In this document: positions 17,774-28,413 of the stretch, piece by piece | Layout of the letters: each line of letters starts with the position of its first letter | Position numbering within the stretch: position 1 is the stretch's first letter | Assembly (NCBI GenBank): GCA_025056565.1 | Contig: JANWWA010000003.1 | Coordinates: forward strand, 1 to 64,000 | From: Chloroherpetonaceae bacterium | GTDB taxonomy: Bacteria > Bacteroidota > Chlorobiia > Chlorobiales > Thermochlorobacteraceae | Reading direction: 5' to 3' | Length of the DNA stretch: 64,000 bases | The notes under the pieces: generated by a model | Databases searched by the model: none | What the model saw: the letters and a program-made list of their open reading frames with translations, nothing else | What the model was told of the DNA's origin: nothing | Program-made: the position numbers and the translations under genes

Positions 17774-18541
17774 ATGCCAGCAGACATCATTGACTACAAA
17801 ATTTTCGGCGATGATATGCAAGCCGTTGAGATTGAGCTTGACCCAGGCGAAGCAGTGCGTGCAGAGGTCGGCGCTATGCTTTATATGGAAGATGGAATTC
17901 AAATGCAGACATCAATGGGCCAAGAAGGGGGGAGTTTCGGTAGCAAACTCTTTGCAGGTCTCAAGCGCGTCATTACAGGCGAGAGTTTTTTTATCACCTC
18001 ATATGTGAATGCGGGACAAGGCAAGAGGCGTGTAGCATTTGCTGCACCCTACCCCGGAAAAATTGTCCCGCTGGATTTGCAAGCCTTAGGCGGTGAGTTT
18101 CTCTGCCAAAAAGACGGGTTTCTCTGCGCAGCCAAAGGCATTGAAATTGAGGTTGCCTTCACAAAGAAAATCGGCACAGGGCTGTTTGGTGGCGAAGGAT
18201 TCATTTTGCAACGCTTAAAGGGCGATGGGTTAGCATTTATTCACGCAGGCGGCACAATCATTCAACGCACACTATCTGCAGGTGAGTCGCTGCGCGTCGA
18301 TACGGGTTGCTTGGTGGCTTTTGCCCCTACCGTAGACTACGACATTGAGTTTGTCGGTGGATTCAAAAATGCACTCTTCGGTGGCGAGGGCTTGTTTTTA
18401 GCCAAATTAACCGGCCCTGGGGTAGTCTATTTGCAGAGCCTACCTTTCTCTCGATTGGCTGACCGTATCGTAAGCGCTTCCTACGGTGGCAGAGAAGAAG
18501 GTGGAATCGGCATCGGCAGCATCTTCGGCAGCGGCGACTAA
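17774..18541 (+). CDS. AIM24 / TIGR00266 family protein
   Basis: A 255-residue protein of the AIM24 family, which forms a trimeric beta-barrel fold; bacterial members have no settled function. Seen are the start [20 protein letters not shown], the repeated-blade pattern ([15 protein letters not shown]), and the glycine-rich segments [15 protein letters not shown] and [14 protein letters not shown], which are typical. The ATG at 17774 begins with conserved residues; an upstream frame to 17696 is probably untranslated leader. Transcribed alone from the divergent region, followed by a 231-bp gap. Confidence 0.88.
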   Translation: MPADIIDYKIFGDDMQAVEIELDPGEAVRAEVGAMLYMEDGIQMQTSMGQEGGSFGSKLFAGLKRVITGESFFITSYVNAGQGKRRVAFAAPYPGKIVPLDLQALGGEFLCQKDGFLCAAKGIEIEVAFTKKIGTGLFGGEGFILQRLKGDGLAFIHAGGTIIQRTLSAGESLRVDTGCLVAFAPTVDYDIEFVGGFKNALFGGEGLFLAKLTGPGVVYLQSLPFSRLADRIVSASYGGREEGGIGIGSIFGSGD

Positions 18542-18772
18542 GCGACTTGCACCGAAACTTACCTCTAACCTTTCTCTTCACGCAAAGAGAATCCTTCTAT
18601 TGGTTTAATTAGGGGGAAGGGTAAGAATTTGCCTGAACTTGCAAACGCTATGCGCGACTGGAGAGCGCTTTTGTGTCCCTTTCAATGAATTTCATAAATT
18701 GCGGCAAAGACAATCTATCAACAAAATCGCTACGTCCATTAGGGAAACTCTCAATACAGCAGCATACCACGA

Positions 18773-20683
18773 ATGGCTCTGGAAAAATTGCTGGTAGCCC
18801 TCCAAGCTCTTCCGCGCTACGACCAACCCTACTTCCTGCCCACGCTTTGGCATAAAGGCACACTGGGCAAAGAAGCCGTTGAACCGCGCCAATACTACAC
18901 CACGCTAATTGAACGCCTTTTAGCTACGCCAAAAGTCGCACGCCCACAGACCGAAAACGGGGAGTGGACGCGTGACGCTGTCATCTATAACCTTTTTGTG
19001 CGCACGGCGACCGCTTTTGACCATAACCAGAATGGTCAGCTTGACCTCGAGACGCCAAATGCCTTTCGTGAGACGGGCACATTTTTGAAATCCATTGCCT
19101 TGCTGCCCTATCTTCAGCGTTTAGGTGTAAGCGTAGTGCATCTGCTGCCAATTACCGCTATTGGCAGCGATGGCAACAAAGGGAATTTAGGCTCCCCGTA
19201 TGCTATCAAGAATCCTTACAAGCTGGATGAACGGCTCTCAGAGCCGATTTTGGGACTAACAGTAGAAGATGAATTCAAAGCCTTTGTAGAAGCAGCGCAT
19301 CGCTTAGGCTTACGCGTGGTAGTCGAGTTTGTGTTTCGCACGGCGGCAAAAGACAGCGATTGGATTCCTGAGCATCCTGACTGGTTCTACTGGATTGATG
19401 CCGCTGTGCCTGACCGCCCTGCTGGCTCAAACGATGAGACCTGCTACGGTAACCCGATTTTTACAGCCACTGAGCTAAAGCGCATCGCAGAGAAAGTAGA
19501 ACGAGGCGATTTCCATAATCTGCCTGAGCCAAGTCCCACTTACCGCGCCTTTTTTACTGAGACGCCCTATAAAGTTGAAAAGCAGAATGGGCAGTATCGT
19601 GGTCTGACAAGCAGTCAGCGCCTTTGCCGCATTCCTGGTGCTTTTGCAGATTGGCCACCACAGGACACCCAGCCACCTTGGAACGACGTAACCTACCTTC
19701 GGCTCTACACACACCCGCGCTACAACTACATCGCTTACAACACCATTCGAATGTATGAAGCGAACTTAGCAAAACCAGAGTATATCAATCAGCCACTTTG
19801 GGATAAAATCATTGGCATCATTCCCTACTACCAAGATGCCTTTGGTATTGATGGGGTGATGATTGATATGGGGCATGCATTGCCAAGCGACCTTAAAAAG
19901 TCAATGGTCAATGCCGCACGGGCTAAAAATCCTGACTTTGCGTTCTGGGACGAAAACTTCGCCGCCACAGCTAAAAGCCGAAAAGAGGGATATAACGCCG
20001 TAATCGGCTCACTGCCATTTGTGATGCATAAGCCAGCGGAACTGCACAAGATGCTACGTCAGTGGGCACAGTCAGGCGTGGTGATACCTTGCTTTGCAAC
20101 TGCTGAAAGCCACAACACGCCGCGCGCAGCCGCGCGCTTTGGGAACGCTATCTACGGGCGAAATTTTGCGAAGTTTGCCTTTGCCCTCTCTGCATTTCTG
20201 CCAGCAATTCCGTTCATTCACAATGGAGCTGAAATTTGTGAAACCTATCCAATCAATACTGGCTTGGATTTCTCGCCAGAGGAACTGAAGCACTACCCAT
20301 CGCATCGCTTGCCGCTCTTTAGCGCATTTGCTTTTGATTGGGAGAATGGGAATGGACAAGAACCACTGGTGGAGTTTATTGCAACGGTGCTACAAGTGCG
20401 CCAGCGCTATCTTAGCGTCATCACGCAGCACCGTGCTCAGTCGTTCAAACTGCTAAGTGACGAGCGTTCCCCCATACTGGTCTTTACACGCCAAGCAGGC
20501 CACATAGAACTGCTCTATGTGGGGAATATGAATGTGCGTGGGGCAGAACAAATCAGAATCCCGCTGCGCACAGCACAGGCATCGCTGAAAGATTTGCTGT
20601 CAGGGCATTGCTTTCCTGTTGAATCGGGCTTGCTGTCTGTGGAACTACAAGCAGGTGAAAGTGCGCTGTTTGAAATTTCATAA
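18773..20683 (+). CDS. GH13-clan protein related to maltosyltransferases (GlgE-like)
   Basis: A 636-residue TIM-barrel protein of the alpha-amylase clan. Seen are the barrel start [12 protein letters not shown], the substrate loop [16 protein letters not shown], a candidate nucleophile Asp in [12 protein letters not shown], a candidate acid Glu in FAFWDENF, and AESHNTPR in place of the usual NHD region. The classical DxxxNH region is replaced by [14 protein letters not shown], followed by [12 protein letters not shown]. This resembles GlgE-type maltosyltransferases rather than true amylases, so a role in glycogen or maltose metabolism is inferred. A PfkB-type sugar kinase follows after 27 bp. 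Confidence 0.75.
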   Translation: MALEKLLVALQALPRYDQPYFLPTLWHKGTLGKEAVEPRQYYTTLIERLLATPKVARPQTENGEWTRDAVIYNLFVRTATAFDHNQNGQLDLETPNAFRETGTFLKSIALLPYLQRLGVSVVHLLPITAIGSDGNKGNLGSPYAIKNPYKLDERLSEPILGLTVEDEFKAFVEAAHRLGLRVVVEFVFRTAAKDSDWIPEHPDWFYWIDAAVPDRPAGSNDETCYGNPIFTATELKRIAEKVERGDFHNLPEPSPTYRAFFTETPYKVEKQNGQYRGLTSSQRLCRIPGAFADWPPQDTQPPWNDVTYLRLYTHPRYNYIAYNTIRMYEANLAKPEYINQPLWDKIIGIIPYYQDAFGIDGVMIDMGHALPSDLKKSMVNAARAKNPDFAFWDENFAATAKSRKEGYNAVIGSLPFVMHKPAELHKMLRQWAQSGVVIPCFATAESHNTPRAAARFGNAIYGRNFAKFAFALSAFLPAIPFIHNGAEICETYPINTGLDFSPEELKHYPSHRLPLFSAFAFDWENGNGQEPLVEFIATVLQVRQRYLSVITQHRAQSFKLLSDERSPILVFTRQAGHIELLYVGNMNVRGAEQIRIPLRTAQASLKDLLSGHCFPVESGLLSVELQAGESALFEIS

Positions 20684-20710
20684 CTTTACGCTCTAACAAA
20701 ATCGTTTGCT

Positions 20711-21622
20711 ATGTCGCTACTGGTTGTAGGTTCATTGGCGTTTGACGACCTTGAAACGCCCTTTGGCACATCGCGCAACACGCTGGGTGGGTCAGCAACA
20801 TACATTTCTATCGCTGCCAGTTTCTTTACCGACAACATTCAATTGGTCGGTGTGGTGGGGGACGATTTCGGCGAAGAAAATCTGAACATCTTTCGGGAGC
20901 GAAATATTGACTTGCATGGCGTCAAAATCGTGCCAAATGGCAAAACCTTTCGTTGGTCAGGACGCTACCACTACGATATGAACACACGCGACACAATTGA
21001 GACGCAGCTAAATGTGCTGGCAGAATTTGATGCGGTGATTCCTCACCAGTATCAGCAAGCTAAATTTGTTTGCTTAGGCAACATTGACCCCGTGCTGCAA
21101 AAGCGTGTGCTCGAGCAAATCTCTCGCCCTAAGCTGGTCATCTGCGACACAATGAACTTCTGGATTGAAGGCAAGCCTAATGAACTGCGTGAGACGCTCT
21201 CAATGGTCGATGCCTTCATCATCAATGACAGCGAGGCACGTCTGCTAGCCAAAGAACCGAACCTGATTAAATGCGCGCGCATCATTCGTGAGATGGGACC
21301 GAAAATTCTCGTCATCAAAAAGGGAGAACATGGTGCACTGCTTTTTACCGACAGTGGCGTATTCTCAGCACCTGCTTACCCGCTGGAGTTCATCTACGAC
21401 CCCACTGGTGCAGGCGACACCTTTGCTGGCGGATTTATCGGCTACCTTGCGAAAACTGGCGACATCAATGAGCAAACTTTGCGAAAAGCAGTGCTCTATG
21501 GCAGCACAATGGCAAGTTTCTGCGTAGAACGGTTTGGCGTAGCACGTCTGCTGGAGCTCAGCCCACTTGAAATTTTCGACCGCTATCAAAGTTTCTTAGA
21601 GCTGTCTCGCATCGAGGAATAG
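20711..21622 (+). CDS. PfkB-family carbohydrate or nucleoside kinase
   Basis: A 303-residue ribokinase-fold enzyme. The N-terminal beta-lid region is SLAFDDLETPFGTSRNTLGG with the GG dipeptide, and the C-terminal signature DPTGAGDTFAGGFIGYL carries the catalytic Asp and the anion hole. The substrate cannot be read from sequence: family members phosphorylate ribose, fructose, adenosine and others. The short spacing (27 bp) after the GlgE-like gene suggests cotranscription and possibly a sugar-salvage step. Confidence 0.85.
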   Translation: MSLLVVGSLAFDDLETPFGTSRNTLGGSATYISIAASFFTDNIQLVGVVGDDFGEENLNIFRERNIDLHGVKIVPNGKTFRWSGRYHYDMNTRDTIETQLNVLAEFDAVIPHQYQQAKFVCLGNIDPVLQKRVLEQISRPKLVICDTMNFWIEGKPNELRETLSMVDAFIINDSEARLLAKEPNLIKCARIIREMGPKILVIKKGEHGALLFTDSGVFSAPAYPLEFIYDPTGAGDTFAGGFIGYLAKTGDINEQTLRKAVLYGSTMASFCVERFGVARLLELSPLEIFDRYQSFLELSRIEE

Positions 21623-21874
21623 GGGCGAAACAAGCACCTCAGCCTTACACAGCAGGCGTTCCCAAAGGTGAGCACACAACACTGAACACTGGAGAATTCC
21701 CGAGTAGGTAATGCACGACGTGGCGTGTTGTGCAGTGCGCTGGCATAACTGGAAAAATCCTGAACTAAAACAGCGGTGCAAGGAAAAAAGCTATAAGAGC
21801 TTGGATATGTGAAACAATGCTTCGCAACTTGTAGTGCTTACGCAAAGCACTGGCAAAAACCCCTGCGACCATAG

Positions 21875-23686
21875 ATGAGCAGTTGGAGAGATAGGACAAA
21901 GCAGACCACTGCACATACAGAGATTGCAATTGGCGACAGCTTAGATACGCTGCGCGCCAAAGCTTTATCCATACTGAATACTGTCTTTGGATATGATGCG
22001 TTTCGTGGCGGGCAAGAGAGCGTGATTTTGAGCTTGCTGAGCGGACGTGATACGCTGGGTGTGATGCCAACAGGTCAGGGTAAATCCATTTGCTACCAAC
22101 TGCCTGCATTGATTTTGCCGGGCATTACGCTGGTGATTTCGCCGCTCATTGCGCTGATGAAAGACCAAGTCGATACATTGCGCGCACGGGGCATTCCAGC
22201 TGCAGCGCTCAACAGTCAAACAAGTGTGGGGGCAACGCAAAAAATTTTTCTGTCGCTTCGCCAGAACGCCCTAAAGCTGCTCTTCATTGCCCCAGAGCGA
22301 CTGCAGAATGTGCAATTTGTTCAAGCAATGCAGGGAGTGCCTATTTCACTGGTCGCCGTTGATGAAGCGCACTGTATTTCCGAGTGGGGATACGATTTTC
22401 GTCCAAGCTACCAAAAAATTGCCTCAGGGCTTGCCAGTCTGCACTTGCCAAAGCGTCCAATTATGCTGGCGCTAACTGCCACAGCAACCGAAGAAGTGCT
22501 GGAAGACATTAAGACTTATCTTGAGCTGCAAGACCCACATCTCTACATTGGTGGCTTCGAGCGACCGAACCTTAGTCTATCTGTTTTTGAGTTGGAAAAT
22601 AAGCGAGGAAAGCTACTGGAAATCTTGCAGGCAGTGCCGGGCGCGGCAATGGTCTATACAATGAGTCGCCAGCTATGCGAAACCACAGCACACTTTCTGA
22701 ATCAAAACGGCATTTCTGCCACATACTACCACGCAGGGCTTTCTGATGAGGCGCGCACACGCATTCAGGAAGCATACTTTCAAAATCGCTGGCGCGTGAT
22801 TTGCGCCACCAGTGCATTTGGTATGGGCATCAATAAACCCGATGTGCGCGTGGTGGTGCATCTTGAACCACCTGAGACGCTGGAAGCATACTATCAGGAA
22901 GCAGGTCGCGCAGGGCGGGACGGCAAAAAAGCCTATGCGGTGCTGCTCTTCTCCAGAAGCGACTTAGAGCGTCGCCGCTACCTTTTGGAGCAAAGTTTTT
23001 TCTCACGCGACGATGTGGAAATTCTCTTCAAAGAGTTGCGCGCACAAGGCATTGAGCTTGAGCTTAGGCGAGACGAATTTTTAGAGATGCTGCATAGCAA
23101 ATATGGCACGCGTTTCAGCAATGCCAAGCTCTCTGCAATTTGCGATTTTCTGGAACGGCATCACCTGATTGCACAACACTCGCACCACAGTCGCTCTGAA
23201 TGGCTGAGGCTCCACCTTGACCGTGCTGATTTTGATGCACGTTTCCGCACTGCACAGGGCACGGAACGCAAAATCCTCGAGCAAATTTTGCGTTCCTTTG
23301 GCAGCGCATGCTTTGGACAAGGCGTTTCCTTCTCTCTTGAAAGCTTTGCTGAAAAAGCAGGCGTAGCGCTCGAGGAAGCGCTGGCACATTTCCAACACTG
23401 GCAAAAGCTCCACCTCTGTGACTTTCAATCCGATGAACTGCTTTCGCTAACCATCTTAGCCCCGCACTTATTGCCAAAAAAGCTGCCGCTTGACTGGGAG
23501 TTACTAAAGCGGCGGCATCAAGCAGCATTGAATCGCTTCCGAGCTATTGAGCGATATCTCCACTATGCCCTCTGCCGACGCAACTTTATCTTGGATTATT
23601 TTGGCGAAGCACGCTACACCGAGAAGTGTGGGATTTGTGACAATTGCTTAGGTCGACACCAACGAAACGCGTCTGCTCTCTCCTAA
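21875..23686 (+). CDS. recQ: ATP-dependent DNA helicase RecQ
   Basis: A 603-residue 3'-5' DNA helicase for recombination repair. N-terminal motif 0 is FGYDAFRGGQESVI, Walker A is MPTGQGKSICYQLPAL, the DEAH box is VAVDEAHCISEWGYDFR, and motif VI is QEAGRAGRDGKKA. The RecQ zinc region is present near the C-terminus (YTEKCGICDNCLG, residues about 585-597). There is no HRDC domain, so it is the short form, and a winged-helix region lies between about 400 and 560. The ATG at 21875 is used. Single gene with a 250-bp gap upstream. Confidence 0.93.
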   Translation: MSSWRDRTKQTTAHTEIAIGDSLDTLRAKALSILNTVFGYDAFRGGQESVILSLLSGRDTLGVMPTGQGKSICYQLPALILPGITLVISPLIALMKDQVDTLRARGIPAAALNSQTSVGATQKIFLSLRQNALKLLFIAPERLQNVQFVQAMQGVPISLVAVDEAHCISEWGYDFRPSYQKIASGLASLHLPKRPIMLALTATATEEVLEDIKTYLELQDPHLYIGGFERPNLSLSVFELENKRGKLLEILQAVPGAAMVYTMSRQLCETTAHFLNQNGISATYYHAGLSDEARTRIQEAYFQNRWRVICATSAFGMGINKPDVRVVVHLEPPETLEAYYQEAGRAGRDGKKAYAVLLFSRSDLERRRYLLEQSFFSRDDVEILFKELRAQGIELELRRDEFLEMLHSKYGTRFSNAKLSAICDFLERHHLIAQHSHHSRSEWLRLHLDRADFDARFRTAQGTERKILEQILRSFGSACFGQGVSFSLESFAEKAGVALEEALAHFQHWQKLHLCDFQSDELLSLTILAPHLLPKKLPLDWELLKRRHQAALNRFRAIERYLHYALCRRNFILDYFGEARYTEKCGICDNCLGRHQRNASALS

Positions 23687-23774
23687 GCACAACAGAGTTT
23701 GAGTGAAGAGCATTTCGAAAAAGTGAAAAGCGTGCTATCTTTCTTTTCCACTAACTTGTTTTTGGAGTAAAGCT

Positions 23775-25475
23775 ATGTCCTTCCCTAACATTCAGCGCGA
23801 AACGCTGGAGATGGATGTCCTGTTCGTCGGCGCAGGACCAGCCAACTTATCGGCCGCCATTCATTTGCAGAATCTCATTGAAGCGCACAATGCGCAATCT
23901 GCCGAGAAGCTGGAGCCACAAATCGCTATTCTTGAAAAGGGGCAGCGTGTAGGTGATCATCTGCTCTCAGGAGCGATCTTGGATCCGATTGCACTGCGTG
24001 AACTATTGCCAAACTATCGGGAGCTGGGCTGCCCAATTGAAGCGGAGGTAACGCAGGAATCACTTTACTTTCTCACTGAGAAGCGAAAAATTCCCTTTCC
24101 GTTTGTGCCCCCGCCGATGCACAATATTGGCTACTACATTATCTCACTCAATAAGTTTGGAGCGTGGCTAGGTCAGATTGCAGAAGCAAAAGGGATAAAT
24201 ATTTTCACGGGCTTTGCAGGCGCAGAAATGCTGCTCGAAGGCACGCGAGTGGTAGGGGTGCGCACCGATGACAAAGGGATTGACAAGTTTGGCAACCCGA
24301 AACCCAACTTTGAGCCCGGAATGAACATTCGTGCCAAGGTGACCGTGTTAGGTGAAGGGCCACGTGGGTCACTGACCAAGCAAATTGTGCCGAAGCTGGG
24401 CTTAGACCGTGGGCGCAACCCTCAGGCTTACGAAACAGGTGTCAAAGAGATTTGGGAAATTCCTGAGGGGCGCATCAGAAAAGGCACAGTGATTCACACA
24501 ATGGGCTTTCCACTTCCAGCGGATATCTATGGTGGCAGTTGGATTTACGCAATGAGTGATACAACGCTTTCAGTCGGTTTCGTAACTGCTCTTGATGCTG
24601 AAGACCCGACCAATGACCCGCACTTCAACTTGCAAAAATTCAAAACACATCCTTTTGTGCGCCGTCTCTTAGAGGGAGGTAAAATAGTCGGTTACGGTGC
24701 AAAGACCATCTCAGGCGGAGGATACTTCTCTATGCCTCAACTGTATGCCGATGGGCTTTTGCTCACTGGTGAATCAGGCGGTTTTCTCAATATGATGCGT
24801 CTCAAAGGCATTCACCTTGCGATGAAGTCAGGAATGCTGGCGGCAGAAACACTCTTCGAAGCCTTAAAGCAAAACGATTTTTCTGCAAGTACCTTGAAGC
24901 GCTACGAAGAAAAATTCCAAAATTCGTGGGCAAAAAAAGAGCTATACCGTGCACGCAACTTCCGACAGGCGTTTAACTATGGACTTTACTTCGGTATGCT
25001 GCGTGTGGGGGCACAAATGCTCTTCGGTGGGCGTGTGCTCAAAGAGCGACTTCCGCTCGAAGCTGACCATACCCATATGTCACGCTTTTCAAGAGCGTGG
25101 CGTGAAAAATACCTGCGCAATAAAGCGCAGTTCAAGTTCGACGGCAAGCTCACTTTTGATAAGCTTACCGATGTCTATGAGTCTAAGACGATGCACGAGG
25201 AAAATCAGCCGTGCCATCTCTACATTCGCCCTGAGATTATAGCGGACATTTGTAACAACAAGTGCATTACGGAGTATGGAAACCCGTGCCAGCATTTCTG
25301 TCCAGCAAATGTCTATGAAATGGTCTCAACAGATAGCCTGATGGGAACGAAGAAACTGCACATCAATGCGTCAAACTGCGTGCACTGCAAAACATGCGAC
25401 ATTGCTGACCCATATCAAGCCATTACTTGGAAAGTGCCTGAGGGTGGCGGCGGACCTGTTTATACAAATGGGTAA
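23775..25475 (+). CDS. Electron transfer flavoprotein-quinone oxidoreductase
   Basis: A 566-residue membrane-associated flavoprotein that passes electrons from ETF (reduced by acyl-CoA and other dehydrogenases) to the quinone pool. The FAD-binding start is DVLFVGAGPANLSAAIHL, followed by GDHLLSGAILDP and the quinone-side GGGYFSMPQL region. The C-terminal 4Fe-4S ferredoxin domain has GNPCQHFCPANVYEM and NASNCVHCKTCDIADPYQAI. The enzyme links beta-oxidation or amino-acid breakdown to respiration; the ETF subunits are not in the window. An SD-like purine run (TTTGGAGTAA) precedes the ATG. Confidence 0.93.
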   Translation: MSFPNIQRETLEMDVLFVGAGPANLSAAIHLQNLIEAHNAQSAEKLEPQIAILEKGQRVGDHLLSGAILDPIALRELLPNYRELGCPIEAEVTQESLYFLTEKRKIPFPFVPPPMHNIGYYIISLNKFGAWLGQIAEAKGINIFTGFAGAEMLLEGTRVVGVRTDDKGIDKFGNPKPNFEPGMNIRAKVTVLGEGPRGSLTKQIVPKLGLDRGRNPQAYETGVKEIWEIPEGRIRKGTVIHTMGFPLPADIYGGSWIYAMSDTTLSVGFVTALDAEDPTNDPHFNLQKFKTHPFVRRLLEGGKIVGYGAKTISGGGYFSMPQLYADGLLLTGESGGFLNMMRLKGIHLAMKSGMLAAETLFEALKQNDFSASTLKRYEEKFQNSWAKKELYRARNFRQAFNYGLYFGMLRVGAQMLFGGRVLKERLPLEADHTHMSRFSRAWREKYLRNKAQFKFDGKLTFDKLTDVYESKTMHEENQPCHLYIRPEIIADICNNKCITEYGNPCQHFCPANVYEMVSTDSLMGTKKLHINASNCVHCKTCDIADPYQAITWKVPEGGGGPVYTNG

Positions 25476-25483
25476 CCTCCTCT

Positions 25484-25648
25484 ATGAGCAAAACCGAGCG
25501 CCCAGCCTTGCCGGCACGCATTTCCTTTCATGAGTGGCTTTGGGCGCTGCTCTTTTCGCCAGGCATACTGTTTACGCTGCTTTATTTGCTTGCAACCCTG
25601 CTAATGCATTCGCCTCTACGCTGGCTTCTGGAGTGGGCTGCAGAGTAG
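25484..25648 (+). CDS. Small single-pass membrane protein (54 residues)
   Basis: An ATG at 25484, 8 bp after the ETF-QO stop, opens a 54-codon frame ending TAG at 25648. The product has a charged N-terminus (MSKTERPALPARISF), one hydrophobic helix of about 22 residues (LFSPGILFTLLYLLATLLM) and an amphipathic tail (RWLLEWAAE). Its position, just after a membrane-bound dehydrogenase, suggests an accessory or anchoring role, but this is inference. No close family is recognised. An overlapping 87-codon frame (25534-25797) in another phase is less protein-like. Confidence 0.5.
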   Translation: MSKTERPALPARISFHEWLWALLFSPGILFTLLYLLATLLMHSPLRWLLEWAAE

Positions 25649-25842
25649 TGCTATGCAAGCTGAACCAGCAAGGGGAGCGAAGAATGAGTGCGGGTTACAA
25701 AGGAGTCCTGAGGCGCAAGTTGGCTCGGGGCTGCGCACAGAGCAGACTCAAAGTGAAACATTTAAGCAAAAATAAGGTAAGACTTGTGAGGGCTTAAAGC
25801 CGTGACGACGGTCACGATTTTCCAAACCATTTCTAACCACGA

Positions 25843-26766
25843 ATGACGCAGGCGCTACATCAAACGGCGGTCTTTCGGTCTCGGCTGTTTGCAGCCAGCT
25901 TACTCTGCCTTGTGTGTCTTAGCTCAGTGTCTTTTTCTCAAGTGGTGCGCCGAGCCGCAATGCCGCTAACGACTGAAAAGTCGATCGCTGTGCAGTTAGA
26001 ATTGGGAGCAATTCGGCTTCAGCTCGGCTCGCAAAATCACGGCAATGCATTTGAGTATGAGTTTCATTCAACCGACACAGCAGCGCTGACAGCAGAATAC
26101 ATAATTCGTGACCAAGTTGGACGACTGGTGCTCCAACATCGTTCCTCTTCCGATGAACCAAAAGGGCGACGCGTCCGATTTAACTGGCGCTCACTCTTTG
26201 GCGATGACGAGACACGCCCCACCTCACAGGAAAATCTTCTTAGGCTACTGTTGCCAACTGATATACCTGTAGAGTTAGACTTCTCCGTCGGTGCAGCCTC
26301 AAATGAGCTGGATATGTCGGGCTTGCGCGTCTCAAGCCTTACGCTGTCTTCAGGTGCCTGTGCGACGCATCTACGCTTCAATGCACCGAACCCGATTCCA
26401 ATGAAGCGGTTGCAGCTCTCAGCAGGTGCGTCCAAATTAGTAGTGGCAGGACTAAGCAATGCGAACTTCGAAGAGCTGGATTTCAATGGCGGTGCGTCGG
26501 ATGTAGTGCTGGATTTTAGTGGCAGCGAACTCCGCTCCTCAAAAGCAAGTATCTCTATCGGGGCGGGGTCAGTGAAGATGCTAGTGCCGAAGGAATTAGG
26601 CGTAAAAGTCAAATATGCCGATAACTTTTTTTCTTCGTTCAAGCTCCCTGAGGATTTTATGCAAGATGGGGAGTGGTTCTACAGCGGCAATTTCTCTGAG
26701 GCAAAACACGTTTTAGAACTGCACATTTCCAGTGGTGTAGGTTCGGTTCGCCTGCGCTGGAAGTAG
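25843..26766 (+). CDS. Exported beta-rich protein with toast-rack (DUF2154-like) fold
   Basis: A 307-residue protein with a signal peptide (LFAASLLCLVCLSSVSFS, cut near residue 33). The rest is built of regular beta repeats: LELGAIRLQLG, VGAASNELDMSG, LSAGASKLVVAG, FNGGASDVVLDFSG and SIGAGSVKMLVPKELGVKV. This GA(S)xxLxL pattern is that of the LiaF/DUF2154 cell-wall-stress domain and its relatives. The function in Gram-negative bacteria is unknown. It stands alone between two unrelated genes. Confidence 0.75.
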   Translation: MTQALHQTAVFRSRLFAASLLCLVCLSSVSFSQVVRRAAMPLTTEKSIAVQLELGAIRLQLGSQNHGNAFEYEFHSTDTAALTAEYIIRDQVGRLVLQHRSSSDEPKGRRVRFNWRSLFGDDETRPTSQENLLRLLLPTDIPVELDFSVGAASNELDMSGLRVSSLTLSSGACATHLRFNAPNPIPMKRLQLSAGASKLVVAGLSNANFEELDFNGGASDVVLDFSGSELRSSKASISIGAGSVKMLVPKELGVKVKYADNFFSSFKLPEDFMQDGEWFYSGNFSEAKHVLELHISSGVGSVRLRWK

Positions 26767-26916
26767 AGCCTTTTATCTGCCAAACACCCTGCGGCAAGCT
26801 GACCTGTATTCACTATTTCCACAGTGCTCTGATGCGGTGAGACCGTTCCGCTGTCAGAAAACAGAAATCTCTGGCTTTTGTTGTATCTTGCGCTCCAAGT
26901 TAAGCTACCACTCATC

Positions 26917-28413
26917 GTGCCGAAACGCAAGGATATCAAATCCATTCTCATCATCGGCGCAGGTCCGATTGTGATTGGTCAGGCTTGCGAGTTTGACTAT
27001 TCAGGCACACAAGCCTGCCGGGCGCTGCGCCAGGAAGGGTATCGCATCATTTTGGTGAATTCTAATCCTGCCACCATTATGACGGACGCCGACGTGGCGG
27101 ACCGCACCTACATTGAACCGATAACCCCTGAGTATGTGCTCAAGGTGATTGAGCGCGAAAAGCCCGATGCGCTGTTGCCAACAATGGGGGGACAAACGGC
27201 ACTGAATGTGGCAGTCAAGCTCGCTGAGTCAGGCGAACTGGAACGCAACGGCGTGGAGCTTATCGGTGCCAAGCTCCGAGCGATTCGCAAAGCGGAAAAC
27301 CGTGAGCTATTTGCGGAAGCAATGAAAAAAATTGGTTTGGAGGTGCCGCGTGGCATTTTCGTGCGCAGCGAGTCCGAAGCGGAATTAGCAATGCAGCAGC
27401 TCGGTTTGCCACTTGTAGTGCGTCCTTCCTTCACGCTGGGGGGCACAGGTGGTGGAATTGTGGAAACGGAAGAAGAATATCTCGAAATTGTGCGGCGCGC
27501 GCTCTCCGCTAGTCCAATCGGCGAAGTGTTGGTCGAGGAATCCATCGTGGGCTGGAAGGAATTTGAGCTGGAGGTGATTCGCGACGTCGCCGATAATGTG
27601 ATTATTGTTTGCTCAATTGAAAACGTTGACCCAATGGGCGTGCATACAGGCGATAGCATTACTGTTGCACCCGCTCAGACCCTCACCGATAAGCAGTATC
27701 AGGCAATGCGCGATGCAGCCATCAAAATCATTCGGGAAATTGGTGTCGAAACTGGTGGCTCAAACATTCAATTTGCGGTGCACCCTGAAACAGGGCGAAT
27801 GATTGTCATTGAAATGAACCCGCGCGTGTCGCGTTCATCGGCGCTGGCATCGAAGGCAACAGGCTTCCCGATTGCCAAAGTGGCAGCGAAACTGGCAGTA
27901 GGATACCGATTAGATGAAATTCAAAACGACATTACCAGAACGACACCTGCATCGTTTGAACCAGCGATTGATTACTGTGTGGTAAAAGTGCCTCGCTGGG
28001 ATTTTGAGAAATTTCGTAATGTCGAAGACCGATTGGGAATCCAGATGAAGTCGGTCGGTGAAGTGATGGCATTTGGTCGCACATTCAAGGAAGCCTTGCA
28101 GAAAGCACTGCGCTCTCTGGAGAATGGTCGTGCAGGCTTAGGAGCTGATGGCAAAGATAAGGTAGATGTCTTCTCGCTGTCTGATGAAGCAAAACTGCGC
28201 TACAAACACGAACTGCTTTCACGCATTCGCATTCCAACTTCAGACCGCATTTTCCTGATTCGCCAAGCCATGCTGACTGGCGCAAACGTGGAAGAAATTT
28301 ATCAAGCCACGAAAATTGATCGATGGTTTCTGCATCAAATCCGCCAGATTGTAGAAATGGAGCTAGAACTGCGCCAGCTGGCTCACGCAGAAGTGCATAC
28401 CTGGCCCTCGTAA
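26917..28413 (+). CDS. carB: Carbamoyl-phosphate synthase large subunit, N-terminal half (split CarB)
   Basis: The 498-residue product is the carboxyphosphate-forming half of CarB plus the oligomerisation domain. It has the start [20 protein letters not shown], the ATP-grasp segment [14 protein letters not shown], and [20 protein letters not shown]. It ends normally at 28413, whereas a full CarB has about 1070 residues, so the second ATP-grasp half and the allosteric domain must be encoded elsewhere. I chose the GTG at 26917 because its VPKRKD start matches the usual CarB N-terminus; the preceding 13 codons are unrelated. Split carB genes are known from several thermophiles and Chlorobi. Confidence 0.88.
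   Translation: MPKRKDIKSILIIGAGPIVIGQACEFDYSGTQACRALRQEGYRIILVNSNPATIMTDADVADRTYIEPITPEYVLKVIEREKPDALLPTMGGQTALNVAVKLAESGELERNGVELIGAKLRAIRKAENRELFAEAMKKIGLEVPRGIFVRSESEAELAMQQLGLPLVVRPSFTLGGTGGGIVETEEEYLEIVRRALSASPIGEVLVEESIVGWKEFELEVIRDVADNVIIVCSIENVDPMGVHTGDSITVAPAQTLTDKQYQAMRDAAIKIIREIGVETGGSNIQFAVHPETGRMIVIEMNPRVSRSSALASKATGFPIAKVAAKLAVGYRLDEIQNDITRTTPASFEPAIDYCVVKVPRWDFEKFRNVEDRLGIQMKSVGEVMAFGRTFKEALQKALRSLENGRAGLGADGKDKVDVFSLSDEAKLRYKHELLSRIRIPTSDRIFLIRQAMLTGANVEEIYQATKIDRWFLHQIRQIVEMELELRQLAHAEVHTWPS

Noticed and set aside
18572-18592. TTCTCTT/AAGAGAA hairpin after the AIM24-like gene as a terminator
   Set aside because: The stem is AT-rich and no T run follows.
25534-25797. An 87-codon plus-strand frame overlapping the small membrane protein after ETF-QO
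   Set aside because: It overlaps the better-formed 54-codon frame, begins inside it, and reads as unpatterned Ala/Arg/Lys without a domain or signal.
26064-26642. A 192-codon minus-strand frame
   Set aside because: It lies entirely inside the exported beta-rich gene on the plus strand, whose repeat pattern and signal peptide are clear; the minus frame is Ser/Pro-rich shadow sequence.
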